Source: Apoderus coryli (lineage: Eukaryota > Arthropoda > Insecta > Coleoptera > Attelabidae). Taken from it: a DNA stretch of 64,000 nucleotides. Positions 1-11,480 of this stretch are shown in pieces. The DNA lies in the NCBI GenBank assembly GCA_911728435.2, contig OU452209.1:12692869-12756868 (forward strand), written 5' to 3'. A model generated the notes under the pieces. That model did no database searches. It saw only the letters and a list, made by a program, of their open reading frames with translations, and was not told the DNA's origin. Position 1 is the stretch's first letter. The number at the start of each line of letters is the position of its first letter. The position numbers and the translations under genes were made by a program.

Positions 1-830
1 ATTTTCGAAAATTCAATTCATTCATTAACTAAACACATAATAAAACAAAAACATTTGAATTTACAAAGGCAAGTGCTCGAAATGGCGAATACAATTTTTT
101 TTCTACAGCACGACTTATTGTTTTGTTTGTAATTTATATTAAATTTCCATAAATGCGAATAATAACATTGTCTTCAGTGTTAGAGTAGGACATGGTAAAC
201 CGAATTTTTCAGATAACCCCAAAGCCAAAAGTCTATTGGGTTGATATCCGGAGTCCTAGAAGGCCAAGAAATAGGTCCTCCACGACCGATCCATTGGTGG
301 ACTTCGATTTAATATCTCTCGAACATTTTGAGAATAATGGACAGGTGCACCATCATGTTGGAACACAATATTTGGCCAGCAGGTAATATGTTATTGCAAA
401 AATGGGTATAGTTTTCGACTTAAAGTATCCTAGGTAGAAACTGTGGTTCCATTATCCTATTTCCCAAAAGACCAATCCACACGTTTAAGCTGCAGCGTGT
501 TTGCTTATGTGATTCTCTAATTTGGTGCGGATTTTCCTAATTCCAAACAATGCAAGTTGTGCTGATTGAACACTTCTTTCTGGTTAAAATGAGCTTTATC
601 ACTGCGTAGTTTGTAAAAGTCTTTAAAATCTACAAAATCGTAAGCGCAACTCATATCCCCAGGATGCAATTCTTGTACCAGCTTTAGATGATAAGGATGC
701 AGATTTTCTCTTTGCATGCTCGTAAGAACGATACGAAACGCAGAGTGTTCAATCAGAAGAGCCAAAAGAAAAAACCAATTCTCTGCATTCTTGTACATTT
801 TGACAGATTCCCAAAGTTTTGTTTGGATTT
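1..830 (-). mobile_element. Tc1/mariner-type transposase relic, copy A (cut by window edge)
   Basis: The minus strand reads as a degraded DDE transposase of the insect Tc1/mariner type. The N-terminal part (about 800 down to 517) carries the conserved stretch LHPYHLKLVQELHPGD that follows the helix-turn-helix domain. Further down, near 250-210, the third catalytic aspartate lies in a PDINP context followed by FWLWGYLKNSVY. The reading frame is broken several times, so it cannot be functional. Copy B at 38708-39863 matches it in the same orientation, including the A-rich C-terminal flank, so both come from one subfamily. Its left end is probably outside the window. Confidence 0.75.
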
Positions 831-1487
831 ATAAGGGGATATGCAGAGCCTCCTCAAGTTTCAGCTAAAAATCCAGATGGGATATTAGCTTACTGAAATT
901 ACAACTTTGCCGCAAACGACTAAATCCTAGTGAACCTCACCAATATCACTCATGTAACAAAAACAAAATTGGATTTCGAAAGCATGATGAGGGTATTATA
1001 ATGGACTGGACGAGTGTTACTTGAGCCTCATTTGTTTTGAATCTGTAACATCGTTGGGTATAAAAAAATAAACTAATTCATCCAAAATTCAATTAAGTTT
1101 ATTTAAAGCTATAAAATAATATAAAAAAGAGTGGAAACACAAGTATCTTTCATTAGGTTTCAAGGATTTCCTTTTTATATTATGTATTTATGCTTTTGGC
1201 ATTCTCCAGATTTTTATCTAACGGTTCGTGAGAAAGCTCATCGAGAAAGCGCCTATATTTCGAAACAAACGTATTAGATATTAATCCAATGGACAGGCGT
1301 AGTGACGCCCCACTATCTAGATACAGGCTGGAACCAAGAAAATCGCACTTTCAAACTATTTGGAAATAAATTGAAATAAAAAAAGCTCCATTTTGTTTAA
1401 GCAATGAATCAATGAAAGATGCGCATATCGTTTTGCTCTATGAATAAAGGCTATCACACAACTTGGAAAACCGTTGAATTACTCAAA
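831..1487. other. no gene recognised
   Basis: AT-rich sequence between two element relics. I see no supported coding frame, RNA gene or clear repeat boundary. Confidence 0.5.
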
Positions 1488-1860
1488 TCAGATTTTTATT
1501 CCAAAGTCAATGAACTCAATTATTTTGCTGGGTGTGCTTTCTTCAATACAAGAACACAATACATGTTGTGTCGTCTCATCATCTTCCAGGCACAATCGGC
1601 ATTCACAATTTTTCAAAAGGTCCAGTCTCGAGAGATGATGATTTAAACGACAGTAACATCTACTCATATCTATATATAACGAATGTATCCAACCTGAATA
1701 ATTCTGGAAAAAGTTCTGAACTTTTGTCCTCATCCAGGTTTTAAGATTTGACAGTGATAAATGCTATGCCAGTGGCGGGTTCTGGTCCGATAAATTCTCC
1801 TTCAGACCATTCTCTTGCCAGAGAGCGTCTAAACTAGCGCGGCCGGGGATCCAGAGTCAG
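1488..1860 (-). mobile_element. non-LTR retrotransposon: RNase H tail and C-terminal zinc-knuckle fragment
   Basis: Reading down the minus strand from 1860, a short stretch with EGEFIGPEP is typical of the region just after the RNase H domain of insect LINE polyproteins. After a stop the frame continues as an 81-residue ORF (1733-1488) that holds a CRLC...H..C..C zinc-binding pattern (CRLCLEDDETTQHVLCSC). That pattern normally ends these proteins. The 5' part (endonuclease and RT) is missing. Zinc-knuckle family recognition is good; the clade (R1/jockey-like with RNase H) is inferred. Confidence 0.7.
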
Positions 1861-2179
1861 AGTATTGTTTACCCCAATATTAGAGAGTCTGTTTTGAGAA
1901 TTCCATACTGTTCTTGATGTTTGTCTGGATGAACCTCAAAATCGATATAAATTGCTCACTGCGTTCAATGTATTCTCTTGTTACTAATAAAATCAATATT
2001 TGAAGCATTGACTGGCGTCCAGATCTCAAGAGCCCGCAGTTCCATTGTTATTCTTTCCATACCAGTAACATTATATTGAGAGAGACAGACGATAATTCAT
2101 AGCCCGAATTTATTGTTCAACATTTGTTTTTCTGACGAGTGTTCATTTTTCTTGAACGGCTGCTACTCGTCATACAATT

Positions 2180-2425
2180 ATTTCAAGATGTTTACATCAG
2201 AAGATAAACGTGTGGGTTGGAATTTATGGCGACTATATGGTTAGTCGTTTTTGGTATTAAATTGAGATGGACTACCTCCTCACTGTATCTTTGCTGTTTG
2301 TTCGTCAGTATTTTTATGAAACCTTTCATGATAAATGAATCAACCAAAAAGGATCAATTGAGTGGCCTGCATTGTCACCTAATATAAATCCTTTGCATTT
2401 GATTCTCTTGGTATAATTGACCTTT
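2180..2425 (+). mobile_element. Tc1-like transposase C-terminal scrap
   Basis: On the plus strand around 2357-2420 the translation IEWPALSPNINPLHLILL matches the WPxxSPDxNPxDxxLW block that holds the last catalytic residue of Tc1/mariner transposases. The aspartate positions are already changed (N and H), so the fragment is dead. Upstream the frame is broken and only weakly recognisable. Confidence 0.55.
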
Positions 2426-2512
2426 ATAAGGTACATATTGCAGAAAATTGCGTTCCTGTGTCCCTTGTTCACTAAAATAATAAGGTATAGATCGGCTGCA
2501 ATTCAACCTAAT

Positions 2513-2716
2513 ACAACACTTAACATGGGACAGGTTTTTGAACTTTTACAGTTTACTACACTTAACTTGGGACAGGTTTTTAAACTTTTACAGTTTGTTT
2601 ATAATAATAGTTCTTTCAAGTTCCAAGAATCTTTTTATAGAAAGATTTTAGGTTTAGCCATGGACTGTTTGTTTCCGATTTGTGCTAACATTGTTTTGTC
2701 CGAATTGCAGACTGTG
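2513..2716 (+). mobile_element. Penelope-like element reverse transcriptase fragment
   Basis: Part of a 113-codon ORF (2417-2758). Residues 66-98 (SSFKFQESFYRKILGLAMDC and onward to SELQT) resemble the RT block that in Penelope-like elements contains a conserved GxPMGSPLSP motif; here it has mutated. Just upstream a 42-bp in-frame tandem duplication (2513-2554 and 2555-2596) repeats the segment TLNxGQVFxLLQF. No endonuclease domain is visible. It could instead be another RT class, but the FY(R/K)xIxGLxM context favours Penelope. Confidence 0.5.
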
Positions 2717-2759
2717 TGTGTATTAACCAGCAGTAATGTTACCCCTATGTATAGTTAAT

Positions 2760-3244
2760 TTTTAATTAAAAACTAGGTAAATGTTATTGTTTGTGTTATT
2801 ATTATTATTTTTGTTGTGTCTTGAAGAGGCTTAATATAAGGCCGAATTGTTGGCAAAACACAAGTTAATAAAGATGGGTTAGATTTTTTTGTGAACTAAA
2901 CTTTTTCAAATTCAACCAGCATCTCTAGATGACACACGTCGACGGATTGAGAGAAGCTTTACTGTTTGGAATCAGAACTAGACCCAGTTTCCTTATTTGT
3001 ATCCGCCTAAGGCTAGGGGTACGTACTACAGAAATTGCAATTTTATAATATAATAATGTCTTTATTATGCATAAGTTGGTAAACGCATTATAAAATTTTG
3101 AATTCTGATCGAATGACGCATGTAAGATGGCCAATCAATACAAGGTTTCATCTCAAATAAGTTACACCCACAGGTAAAGGCAGTGTTTTCCATGGGGTTG
3201 TTTCTCATGGAATGGGGTGGGTCCTTTAAACTTCATTAATGACA
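2760..3244. other. no gene recognised
   Basis: AT-rich sequence with no supported feature. Short ORFs here resemble nothing I know. Confidence 0.45.
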
Positions 3245-3249
3245 TCATG

Positions 3250-4330
3250 GATCGATTTGTTGTGATTTGTGCATGAGAGCACAATACAAATTAGTTATAC
3301 ATTCAATATCACTAAATTCTTTGGTAACACGAAACAAAAAGCCAAGCATGCGTAGTGCATCCCGGGTAATACTTTGATTATGATAATTAAATGACAATTC
3401 AGTGTCGACGTAAACTCCAAGATCCCTGACAACATTACAACACTCAAGCGCAGTGTCACCCAGCTGATAGCAATATTCAAAAACAGTTTGTGATTTCGAA
3501 AATATGACAAACTTACATTTATTAATATTTAAAGGCAATTTATTTTAGTGACACCAATCTTCAAGCTTAGATAAGTCGCGCTGCAACAATATGCAATCCG
3601 AAGTGTCTCGAATAACACGATACAAATTCAGATCGTCTGCAAACTTCAAATGGTTGCTTGTAAGTTCCTGGGATATGTCATTAATGAAAATTGAAAATAT
3701 TAATGGTGCCAAACAGCTGCCCTGAGGCGCTCCGCTGGTGGGTGTGAAAGTTTCTGATTTATGAACATTGTATTCGACATAGTGTTGTCGATCAGACAAG
3801 TAGGGAGCAAAAAACGTTAAAAGATCCTCATGAAAACCCAACCTCGACATTTTCCGGAGGACAAGCCAATAATTCAGCTTATCGAAAGCCGTCGAAAAAT
3901 CCTTATAAATCGCATCGATCCGCACACCCTCTCCGAGGGCACGAAATACATCCTCTAGAAAATAGGTTAGGTTGGTTACTGTAGTGCCTGGAAAAAAACC
4001 GTGCTGCTGTGGATCAATCTGATGCTTAATTTGAGTAAATATTTTTCGGTGTAATGCCGCTTCAAAAACCTTCGACAAGTTGGGCAGGAGCGAGACTGGC
4101 CTATAATTTTCAACATGATCATTCTCAGCAGATTTATGGATTGGGCAAATGCGGGAGATTTTCCAAGCTTTTGGGAATATATTGAATCCCAGAGACCTAT
4201 TAAACAGAGTATGTAGTGGCACGGCGAAAACAGACGCATAATCTCGTAAAATGAAAACCGGGATGTCATCTGGTCCCGAAGTCATTTTGGGCTTTAATTG
4301 TTTGAGCGACATGAGAATATCATCGATATC
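3250..4330 (-). mobile_element. jockey-like non-LTR retrotransposon reverse transcriptase, 5'- and 3'-truncated
   Basis: A 255-codon ORF (4312-3545) shows the RT palm in order: TSGPDDIP (residues 11-18), ENYRPVSLLP (68-77), QHGFFPG, KDFSTAFD (137-144), GAPQGSCLAP (194-203) and the catalytic FADD (224-227). A single in-frame TAA at 3545-3547 (probably from CAA) separates it from a 97-codon continuation with the thumb sequence VRDLGVYVD. The 5' side ends near 4330 in simple AT-rich DNA. The 3' side ends near 3250, where the expected conserved C-terminus is lost. Because the only interior lesion in about 350 codons is one stop, this is one of the younger LINE copies in the window. Confidence 0.9.
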
Positions 4331-5405
4331 AACTGGATATTACTACAATATTTCCAGCTGATTGTTCGTTATTTTATTTGTTATTTTATTTAAATAAATA
4401 TATATATATACTAAATAAATATAGGAAATTTATTAAGCCAAATCAAATTTATTTATGATAATTGTCGTAATTTCCAGCGATGAGGATTTTGGCATTGTTG
4501 TCAGATTTAGTTTAAGCTGGTATAAAAATGAACTATATTTAAGAACGTTAATATTTTTGTAAAAATAAAATAAACCTTGCCTAATTTAGGTTTCCGGGTT
4601 AATTACGCATTTGGACTTGGGTTGGGGGTATAAATAGATGTCGGATTGCTCGATTGATTTCGGTATTACGCAATTAATGCGTACGTGACTGACGATGGTG
4701 AAAATTTTCAAATAAAATGTGGCATCCGTGGTTTTTGTAATTTTTCTTAGGTGTTGTCAAATTTTGAATGAATTGAATTGCATGAAATATAATTAATATG
4801 GAATTTTTTCAATAATCAAATTATTTTAGCAAAAGTAAAATAAAATAAACTTGGGGAAATTGAGTTTATGTTTAAATTAGCATCTTCACGTGTTTCGGAT
4901 GCAAATAGATTTCGGATTAACTACGCTATTGCGGAAATAATAAGTACGAGGCGTAGGATAGAGATAATTTCAAAGACAGCAAAGCATTGTGAGTAGGTAT
5001 ATTGTTTAACCGAGTAGATTCCATAATAAAAACACACAAATCTGTTTTCTTTTCTACTGACTTTACTTTAATGAAAAATGTGACGACATGGGAACTATTT
5101 TAAAAATGTTTCCCTTCAAAGAAGCCTCAACAAAAGTAAACGTTGCAGTGCGCTGACTATTTAAACGTGTGTTAAAACACATGGCATATTTTACACTTGT
5201 TTTGATTGTCAGAAATCCTAGCCTAGGCTTTACCCTGTTTTCGTTGAAGATTACAGTGAATAAGGGCTTACACAATTTATATTTCTTGATTTGTCTCGTA
5301 CACGCCGACAATGAACTATTGAACACAGGAGTGAACGGTATCTATCTACGTGTACGCGATAATTGTGACGTTTTAACCCATAATGGCGACATGCGCGACG
5401 AGATG
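4331..5405. other. AT-rich region with two diverged copies of one repeat
   Basis: No coding signal. Segments near 4560-4720 and 4830-4970 look like diverged direct copies: each has a run of AATAAA-type A/T followed by an 'AATAGATxTCGGAT' block and a 'TACGxxATTxxG' block. The alignment is by eye and rough. Confidence 0.3.
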
Positions 5406-5492
5406 CGCCTCGCAAGCGGAGAGTCAGAATAGTGTATTATTTATTATACTGTGGTACTGGGTTCGAATCCCAGCTCCGGCTATATTTTTTTT
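5406..5492 (+). tRNA. tRNA-like 3' half (probable tRNA pseudogene or tRNA-derived repeat)
   Basis: A perfect T arm is present: stem CTGGG (5457-5461), loop TTCGAAT, stem CCCAG (5469-5473), giving a canonical B-box. It is followed by seven acceptor-like bases CTCCGGC and then a T8 run (5485-5492) that could end Pol III transcription. A possible anticodon stem pairs 5432-5436 with 5445-5449, but its loop has 8 bases. I cannot find a matching 5' acceptor strand or a good D arm. It is therefore a degenerate tRNA or a SINE-type fragment, and no amino acid can be assigned. Confidence 0.35.
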
Positions 5493-6480
5493 CTTCTAAT
5501 TTTTTAATAAAGTAGTAGTAGTTAGTTTGTTACGTTAGTTTATTGGAAATAATGAAAATATACAATTATAATAATAACAATTATTGAAATTCTGTTTCGT
5601 TACGCGGGTCATATATCTTTGATTATATTACATCTTGTCGGCAAGGTTTTGGGGGGACACAACAAATTTTTTTATTAATAATTTTCATCACTATTTACCA
5701 TACTTTGAAATTAATAAAAATATCCGACCAGCTATCAGTATTAGCAACACAACCCCATATTCCAGTATGTATCTACAAATACACGGACGCTTGCTCGCGT
5801 CTCGGCGCCAAGGGGCGTCGGTTTAGAGTGAGGGGATTCTGAACCAGTATTTCCAAATCAACGGTGCGTGTAGATAAAATACGAATGTAGACGTAAATCG
5901 TATTACATCGAATACTTTTTTCTTCTACTTGCATGTACCGAAACATGGCATTTACGAAGTCGAATTGAGAGACAGAATTTTTTGCTTTTAGTCAGTGTCA
6001 CATGTTTTATTTTTATTTAGAAATGACAACAAATAATGTGCAAAGTTTTGTGCCGTATCTGGAATTAACTAAATGTATGTATGCTTTTAACTTTTTAGTC
6101 TATTTTAGGCACAGATAAATTAAAATAATATTTTTTTATTAAAATTAATTTATAGTTTAATTTAAATAAAAATATATTGTTGGAAAGCCTTATTTGTATA
6201 TATTTAGATACAGAGAATATAATTAGAATGAGTATGTTGGAACATAAATATATTTACCATTAATTAAAATTATTTAAAATGGACCAGAATGTATATTGTG
6301 ACTACTAAGGGTCTAAACACCTGTTGCGTTTATCAGTGAAATTTATTTTAATTAGATCTAGACATGAGAGTTTTTTTATTCCACAGGTCAGCGTGAAATC
6401 TGATTATTTTGTTTATGTTTTTAATTTTGCTCATGCAGAAACCGAAACATTTATTAGTAATATATTTTATTTAGTAAATG
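5493..6480. other. no gene recognised
   Basis: AT-rich, with short GC-richer islands (about 5780-5830). No supported coding frame. At 6480 a TACAGGGTGG motif, common at the ends of insect Tc1/mariner-related elements, marks the start of the next repeat. Confidence 0.4.
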
Positions 6481-6553
6481 TACAGGGTGGCCCAAGTGAG
6501 ACGTTTTCTTTTTGAATTTAAAATGGCTTTAAATTTAACAATAAAAAATCGAG

Positions 6554-7124
6554 AGTCGTATTGGAAAAAACCAAGCTGATAATGGTTTTTCAAAACTGAA
6601 ACGTCGTAGTGAAATTTTGTAAACCCTATCTTTTTCTCCCTAAAAAATAACAATGAGAACGTGCTTTCCATTTTTTATATTTGTAAAAATAATGTCAGAA
6701 ATAAAAACTAAAATCGCAAAAAATGTTTTTCGAAAAATTCTCGAAAGCGGCTTAATTTTGAAAACACCATTTCAAAGGTGTTTGAATTGTACAACTTTTC
6801 TCTAATTTAACCGATATTGTAACTCTTATCGTTTCCAAGAGTCCAGTGCTATCCCATTCTTACCTTGGACACACCTATATATAGTTCGTGAGGATGAGGA
6901 ACAGTATTCGTTCCCAAATCGCCTTCAAAGGTGCTCCGAAGTAGCCCTAAATGTCATAAATATATCAACTTTGGAGGCCTAAAATAATAAAAATTAGAAC
7001 TAGTTCATATGTGAAATTTGCATACGTAAAACTTGCATCCTTTTTGCAATTCCACTGGCAGCGCTTAGGGAAAGGTCTACATATAACCTCCAGGGCATAA
7101 CTTGTGATGGGCGAGTGTGGCTAC
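6554..7124 (+). repeat. dispersed repeat, copy 1 (uninterrupted)
   Basis: About 570 bp repeated at 7821-9047 in the same orientation with only scattered substitutions. No protein is encoded. It is preceded at 6481 by TACAGGGTGG, which may be its terminus. In this copy the bases around ACATATAACC near 7079-7088 are intact and give the empty-site version of the MITE insertion found in copy 2. Confidence 0.8.
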
Positions 7125-7394
7125 TCAAAAATAAAATAAACTGACGTCTTGTCTTGACATATATGCAAGTGGCCTTCAAATTCAAATAAGCCGTGCGCTA
7201 ATTTGTAATCGGAAGTTACGTCATTTGCGTACAGGCAAAGTTGCACCGATTTCAAATAAAGCCCCCCACATCAAATGCACTTGAGAGATCAAATAGAAAT
7301 GGAACCATTTTCCTAAAAAATGTGACCTGTGTTTCGTCTTCATTGAACCAGTCTGTATAATTATAATTGTAATACATTCCCTATAAAATAAAAT

Positions 7395-7480
7395 TTTTAC
7401 TTTCCCGCACAGGGAAAGTATTTTGACCGCGCGAAAAAAATTAAAATTAAGACGGAAGTCGGTCTGTGTGTGTCTGTATG
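7395..7480. repeat. hairpin-bearing repeat fragment
   Basis: A short palindrome, ACTTTCCC-gcaca-GGGAAAGT, is followed by a CGCG-rich purine stretch and a (TG)n-like segment (7465-7480). It has the look of a repeat-family piece between the two copies of the dispersed repeat. Function unknown. Confidence 0.3.
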
Positions 7481-7820
7481 TATTCTTTCACAATAGCACC
7501 TAAGCGCTTTACCCAATTGACTTAGATTTTGGTGTATGAGTTTGGGAGAGTCTTAGGATGAACCCGTTAGTATTTGGTTAAAATCGCTTCAGTCCTGTGG
7601 ACACAACCGCCAAATTTTCAAATAGCAGTAGGAATCGAGAGATAGAACATTTTAAAGCATTTTCTATCAGCTTTACAGCGATAGGTTACTTTGGATATTT
7701 GCCCCCATAATTCTCGAGGAAATTGCGTTTAAAATTTCACCAGTTAGATAGTTGGAACCTATTATTTTTATTGGAATCTAATAAAGTAATTTGATAAAGA
7801 GTTTTTGGCGTCATTGCTAG

Positions 7821-9047
7821 AGTTGTATTGGCAAAAACCAAGCTGATGATGGTTTTTCAAAACTGAAACGTCGTAGTGAAATTTTGTAAACCCTATCTTT
7901 TTCTCCCTAAAAAGTAACAATGAGAACGTACTTTTCATTTTTTATATCTGTAAAAATAATGTCAGAAATAAAAATTAAAATCGCAAAAAATGTTTTTCGA
8001 AAAAGTCTCGAAAACGGCTTAATTTTGAAAACACCATTTCAAAGGTGTTTGAATTGTACAACTTTTCTCTAATTTAACCGATATTGTAACTCTTATCGTT
8101 TCCAAGAGTCCAGTGCTATCCCATTCTTACCTTGGACACACCTATATATAGTTCGTGAGGCTGAGGAACAGTATTCGTTCCGAAATCGCCTTCAAAGGTG
8201 TTCCGAAGGAGCCCTAAATGTCATAAATATATCAACTTTGGAGGCCTAAACTAATAAAAACTAGAACTAGTTCATATGTGAAATTTGCATACGTAAAACT
8301 TACATCCTTTGTGTAATTCCAGCGCTTAGAGAAAGGTCTGCATAAGAGCCCTCTAGATGCAAAACTCGGTAAATGCAAAAATGGTGAAAATCGAGTTAAA
8401 TACCCTATCTTATAGCAAATTTTCGTCTCTATCCAAATATGCTGAGAAACATATACAAAACTTGCTTATTCACATACAATTTTCAATTCAAAAACAGCAC
8501 CTAGATGCATAACTCTCCTTATGCTTCATGCACATATGTGCAAAACTCGCTTTTTGCTCTTTGGCCAATGACAGGCTCTCAATTCCTCACGTGACTCCCG
8601 GTGTTTTCTGTTTAGATGTTTTTATTACGATTTACGAGACTATGTTATTATTAGCGCAATATTTATTATTATTACTGGTTCGTAAACATTTATTTAATTT
8701 TTATATTTTTTCTTAATAATTTTTTTTTTTTCAATAACCAGCGAAATATATTTTCTTTGACAAAAGGTTGCAAAACTAGGTTTTTGCTAGCGTTAGGGTG
8801 CACAACTTGGTGAATGCAATTTATTACTTGAATTTTCCGAGATTTGTTACTGTATCGAGGTTTTGGTTTATTATGAATTGAATCATGACCACTATTGCCA
8901 CCTAATATCAAAATATGAAAATGTTTTAACAAGAAAAACAGTTTTTTGTTAATTCCCAAAATTCGGATGTTTGCATTTATCGAGTTTTGCATCTAGAGGG
9001 CTCATATAACCTCCAGGGTATTACTTGTGATGGGCGAATGTGGCTAC
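7821..9047 (+). repeat. dispersed repeat, copy 2 (split by a MITE)
   Basis: Second copy of the 6554-7124 repeat. Similarity runs from 7821 to 8344, is interrupted by a 659-bp insertion (8345-9003), and resumes at 9004 for about 43 bp. A small deletion of about 8 bases near 8320 also separates it from copy 1. Noncoding. Confidence 0.8.
8345..9003. mobile_element. nonautonomous TIR transposon (MITE), about 659 bp
   Basis: Terminal inverted repeats of about 33 bp begin GAGCCCTCTAGATGCAAAAC on both ends. The internal sequence is noncoding and carries several further 'GCAAAACTCG/GCAAAACTAGG'-type subterminal motifs. The flanks read ATA on each side (8342-8344 and 9004-9006), while the uninterrupted repeat copy near 7080 has only one, which supports an ATA (or TA) target-site duplication. 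The superfamily cannot be assigned from this alone. Confidence 0.8.
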
Positions 9048-9289
9048 CCTAGCCACATTTCCATGGGCAAATATACTTTGTTGCCTTCAGTTCAGTTCCT
9101 ATTACTAATGCTAGTAAGTTTGATGATCTCCCATGGATCAAACATCAACATTCCAAATATTTCCTATAGGTACATCATTACTTTAGATTTTTGGCAATTT
9201 TATGCAAATCTTCGATTTCCCTGCAATATAATACACACATTTAAAAGTGGATTTACATTTAATAAACATCCAATTATCATATCATAAAG

Positions 9290-9780
9290 TAAGAAGACAA
9301 AACACATTACATCCAAAAATTTCAAAATTTGTACTTCAGTCGGCATCACGACAAGCATTGGTCAATCTAGAGGATCATGAAATAAATGGGTTATCACCGT
9401 AATTAGTTTTATGAAAGGGTACATCAAAGAAATGACCCATCCTCAGTGATCTAACCGGAATGTGGAATCCAACTTCACCCAACAAGAACATAGAGGACAA
9501 ATGCATACATACATACATTCAAAATTTTATACAGAGGTCAAATATCTTTCAAATTCAACCAGCAATTAAACGCGTCTTTGTAACGCTGGAGGATCTGACA
9601 TTATTGACATTCCTGAATATTTTTATATCATCCACGAACCTTAAACATTTAACAGCAATTATATCGTGAATGTCATTTACAAAAATAATCAACAAAAATC
9701 GCAAACTGAGAGGCACACCACACATCAGGAAAAATGCTTGCGACAAGCAGCCTATAAGAAACATAAATTCATATTTCAAC
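9290..9780 (-). mobile_element. jockey-like LINE fragment: RT catalytic block and C-terminus with internal deletion
   Basis: Minus strand from 9780: a GVP...FLLIIFVNDI stretch, then LRFVDDIKIF in which the catalytic FADD has become FVDD, so the RT would be inactive. After about 20 codons the sequence jumps to the protein C-terminus (VPFHKTNYGDNPF, with SRLTNAC following) that jockey-like ORF2 proteins end with, at about 9470-9310. The thumb region between is deleted. Confidence 0.75.
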
Positions 9781-9939
9781 ACTAGATAAGGGTCATCTCC
9801 AGTATCTTCATTGGGTAAGGATTGGATAAAATAAAGTGAAGTTATTGTTATGATCCCTATACCTAAATCTACCCGTTCGCGTTCGTCCAATTTTTGCGTC
9901 TTTTGCAAAAAAAAAGGTCATTTTGAAAAACATTCCGTT

Positions 9940-11464
9940 CGTTCATTTTTTTAGCTAAACTGTTAAAAATTTTAAAATGGCAAGTTAATAGGACATACAT
10001 TAGGTCGGTGTATAATAAAATTGTAAATATTGTACAGGGTGGTCACAATTTTTTATTGTTCTTATCAATCATATTTATTTAAATAACTTTCTTATTTTAA
10101 ATAGCACACCCTATATTTCATATCACCTGTCGATACTAATTAAGGTTCTCTATCAAATGGTATCAAGCTTGCCTATACCTAGCTGTCACCATTTCCCCAG
10201 AAATAATTATTTTATCTTATTTATTTTATTGATTTTACTTTTAATAGTACAACCTGTTCTAATTTACATTATTAAATTACTATTGGCTGATGGGTATTCG
10301 AATATTACAACGGTTTTCCGTAGGAAAATTGGAACATAAAAGTCAACAATGTTTCTCTACCATCAAGTATGAGACCATACTAATTGTTACGAATAGTTAA
10401 TTATTTTAAAGTATTATTATTTATATCACTTTGTATTTTTTTTTACTTCATATTATATCAAGTTGTTTAATGGATACTTACTGTCATCCAAAAAGAAAAA
10501 TTAATTTAAAATAAACGTCAGGGAATTTGTGCGAATTGTAACGGAAAGAAACAGAATTTGAGTTGTTGGTTTTATTGTATACCTACATAATATTAAATCA
10601 TACGTAAAACTACTACTGTGGTTCTATTTATTCGTTCAACAATTCCCGAAAAAGACGTTACTCACACTAATCGTACTTAAAAACTTTTACACTCCAATTT
10701 ATTGGTTACCTAATTCTAACAAACTCAGAAAGTTAAAACATAAGAATAATAGTATAGGTACAAATTTTTAACATTCAGTAACATATAAATAATTATTAAA
10801 AATTAACAACAAAAAAAGACTTAAGTACTTATACCATACATATTTACTAGCTACAAAAAATGCTCAAAATGTTGGCCGTTATTTTCAATACACAGTTCAA
10901 TTCTTTTTTCAAATGAATGTCTGACATTTGCTAATAATTGTGGTGTCAATTGTATCAAAAGCAGTTTTAATTCGCTGTTTCATATCATCCCGTGTTGTTG
11001 TTGGCTTATCATAAACAATGTTTTTAATATATCCCCATTACAAAAAATCTAATGGTGTTAACTCTGGAGACCTTGGTTTCAGTTTTATGGACCACCGCGG
11101 CCAATCCATTTCTCAGGAAATAAACAATCTAGAGTACGCTTTACTAGCCTATGAGAATGTCATCAAATCAATAAGACTAATACTTAAAATATTTTATTCT
11201 TTTCTTGGGAAACGGTAACAGTTAGGTATAGGGAAGCCTAATACCATTTGATAGAGAATATTAATTAGTATCGACAGCTGATATGAAATATAGGTTGTGC
11301 TATTTAAAATAATAAAGTTCTTTAAATAAATATGATCGATAAGAAGAATAAAAAATTGTGACCACCCTGTACAATATTTACAATTGGGCTATACACCGAC
11401 TTAATATATGTCCTATTAGCTTGCCATTTGAAAATTTTAAACAGTTTAGCTAAAAAAATGAACG
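9940..11464 (-). mobile_element. Tc1/mariner-type transposon with about 245-bp inverted repeats, internally deleted
   Basis: Positions 9940-10189 are the inverted complement of 11224-11464 with few differences. Inside each arm lies the sequence TACAGGGTGGTCACAATTTT (10031-10050 and its complement near 11371-11352), which looks like a classical element end. The inverted similarity continues another 90 bp outward to matching CGTTCATTTTTTTAGC termini. The interior holds only the C-terminal part of a transposase (10851-11150, minus strand). It is a deleted, nonautonomous derivative, or one element nested in another. Confidence 0.8.
10851..11150 (-). pseudogene. transposase C-terminal fragment inside the inverted-repeat element
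   Basis: Minus-strand translation gives FPEKWIGRGGP, then after a frameshift RSPELTPLDF, an in-frame stop, WGYIKNIVYDKPTTTRDDMK, a further frameshift, and RIELCIENNGQHFEHFL before a TAG. These are the standard last blocks of the insect DUF4817-associated Tc1/mariner transposases. The last catalytic aspartate has become glutamate. The first two catalytic regions are missing. Confidence 0.75.
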
Positions 11465-11480
11465 CACAGAATGCCTGATA

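Noticed and set aside
192..386. 64-codon plus-strand ORF in copy A
   Set aside because: It is the antisense shadow of the transposase relic; the minus strand carries the conserved motifs.
11018..11218. 66-codon plus-strand ORF inside the inverted-repeat element
   Set aside because: Antisense of the transposase C-terminus (10851-11150).
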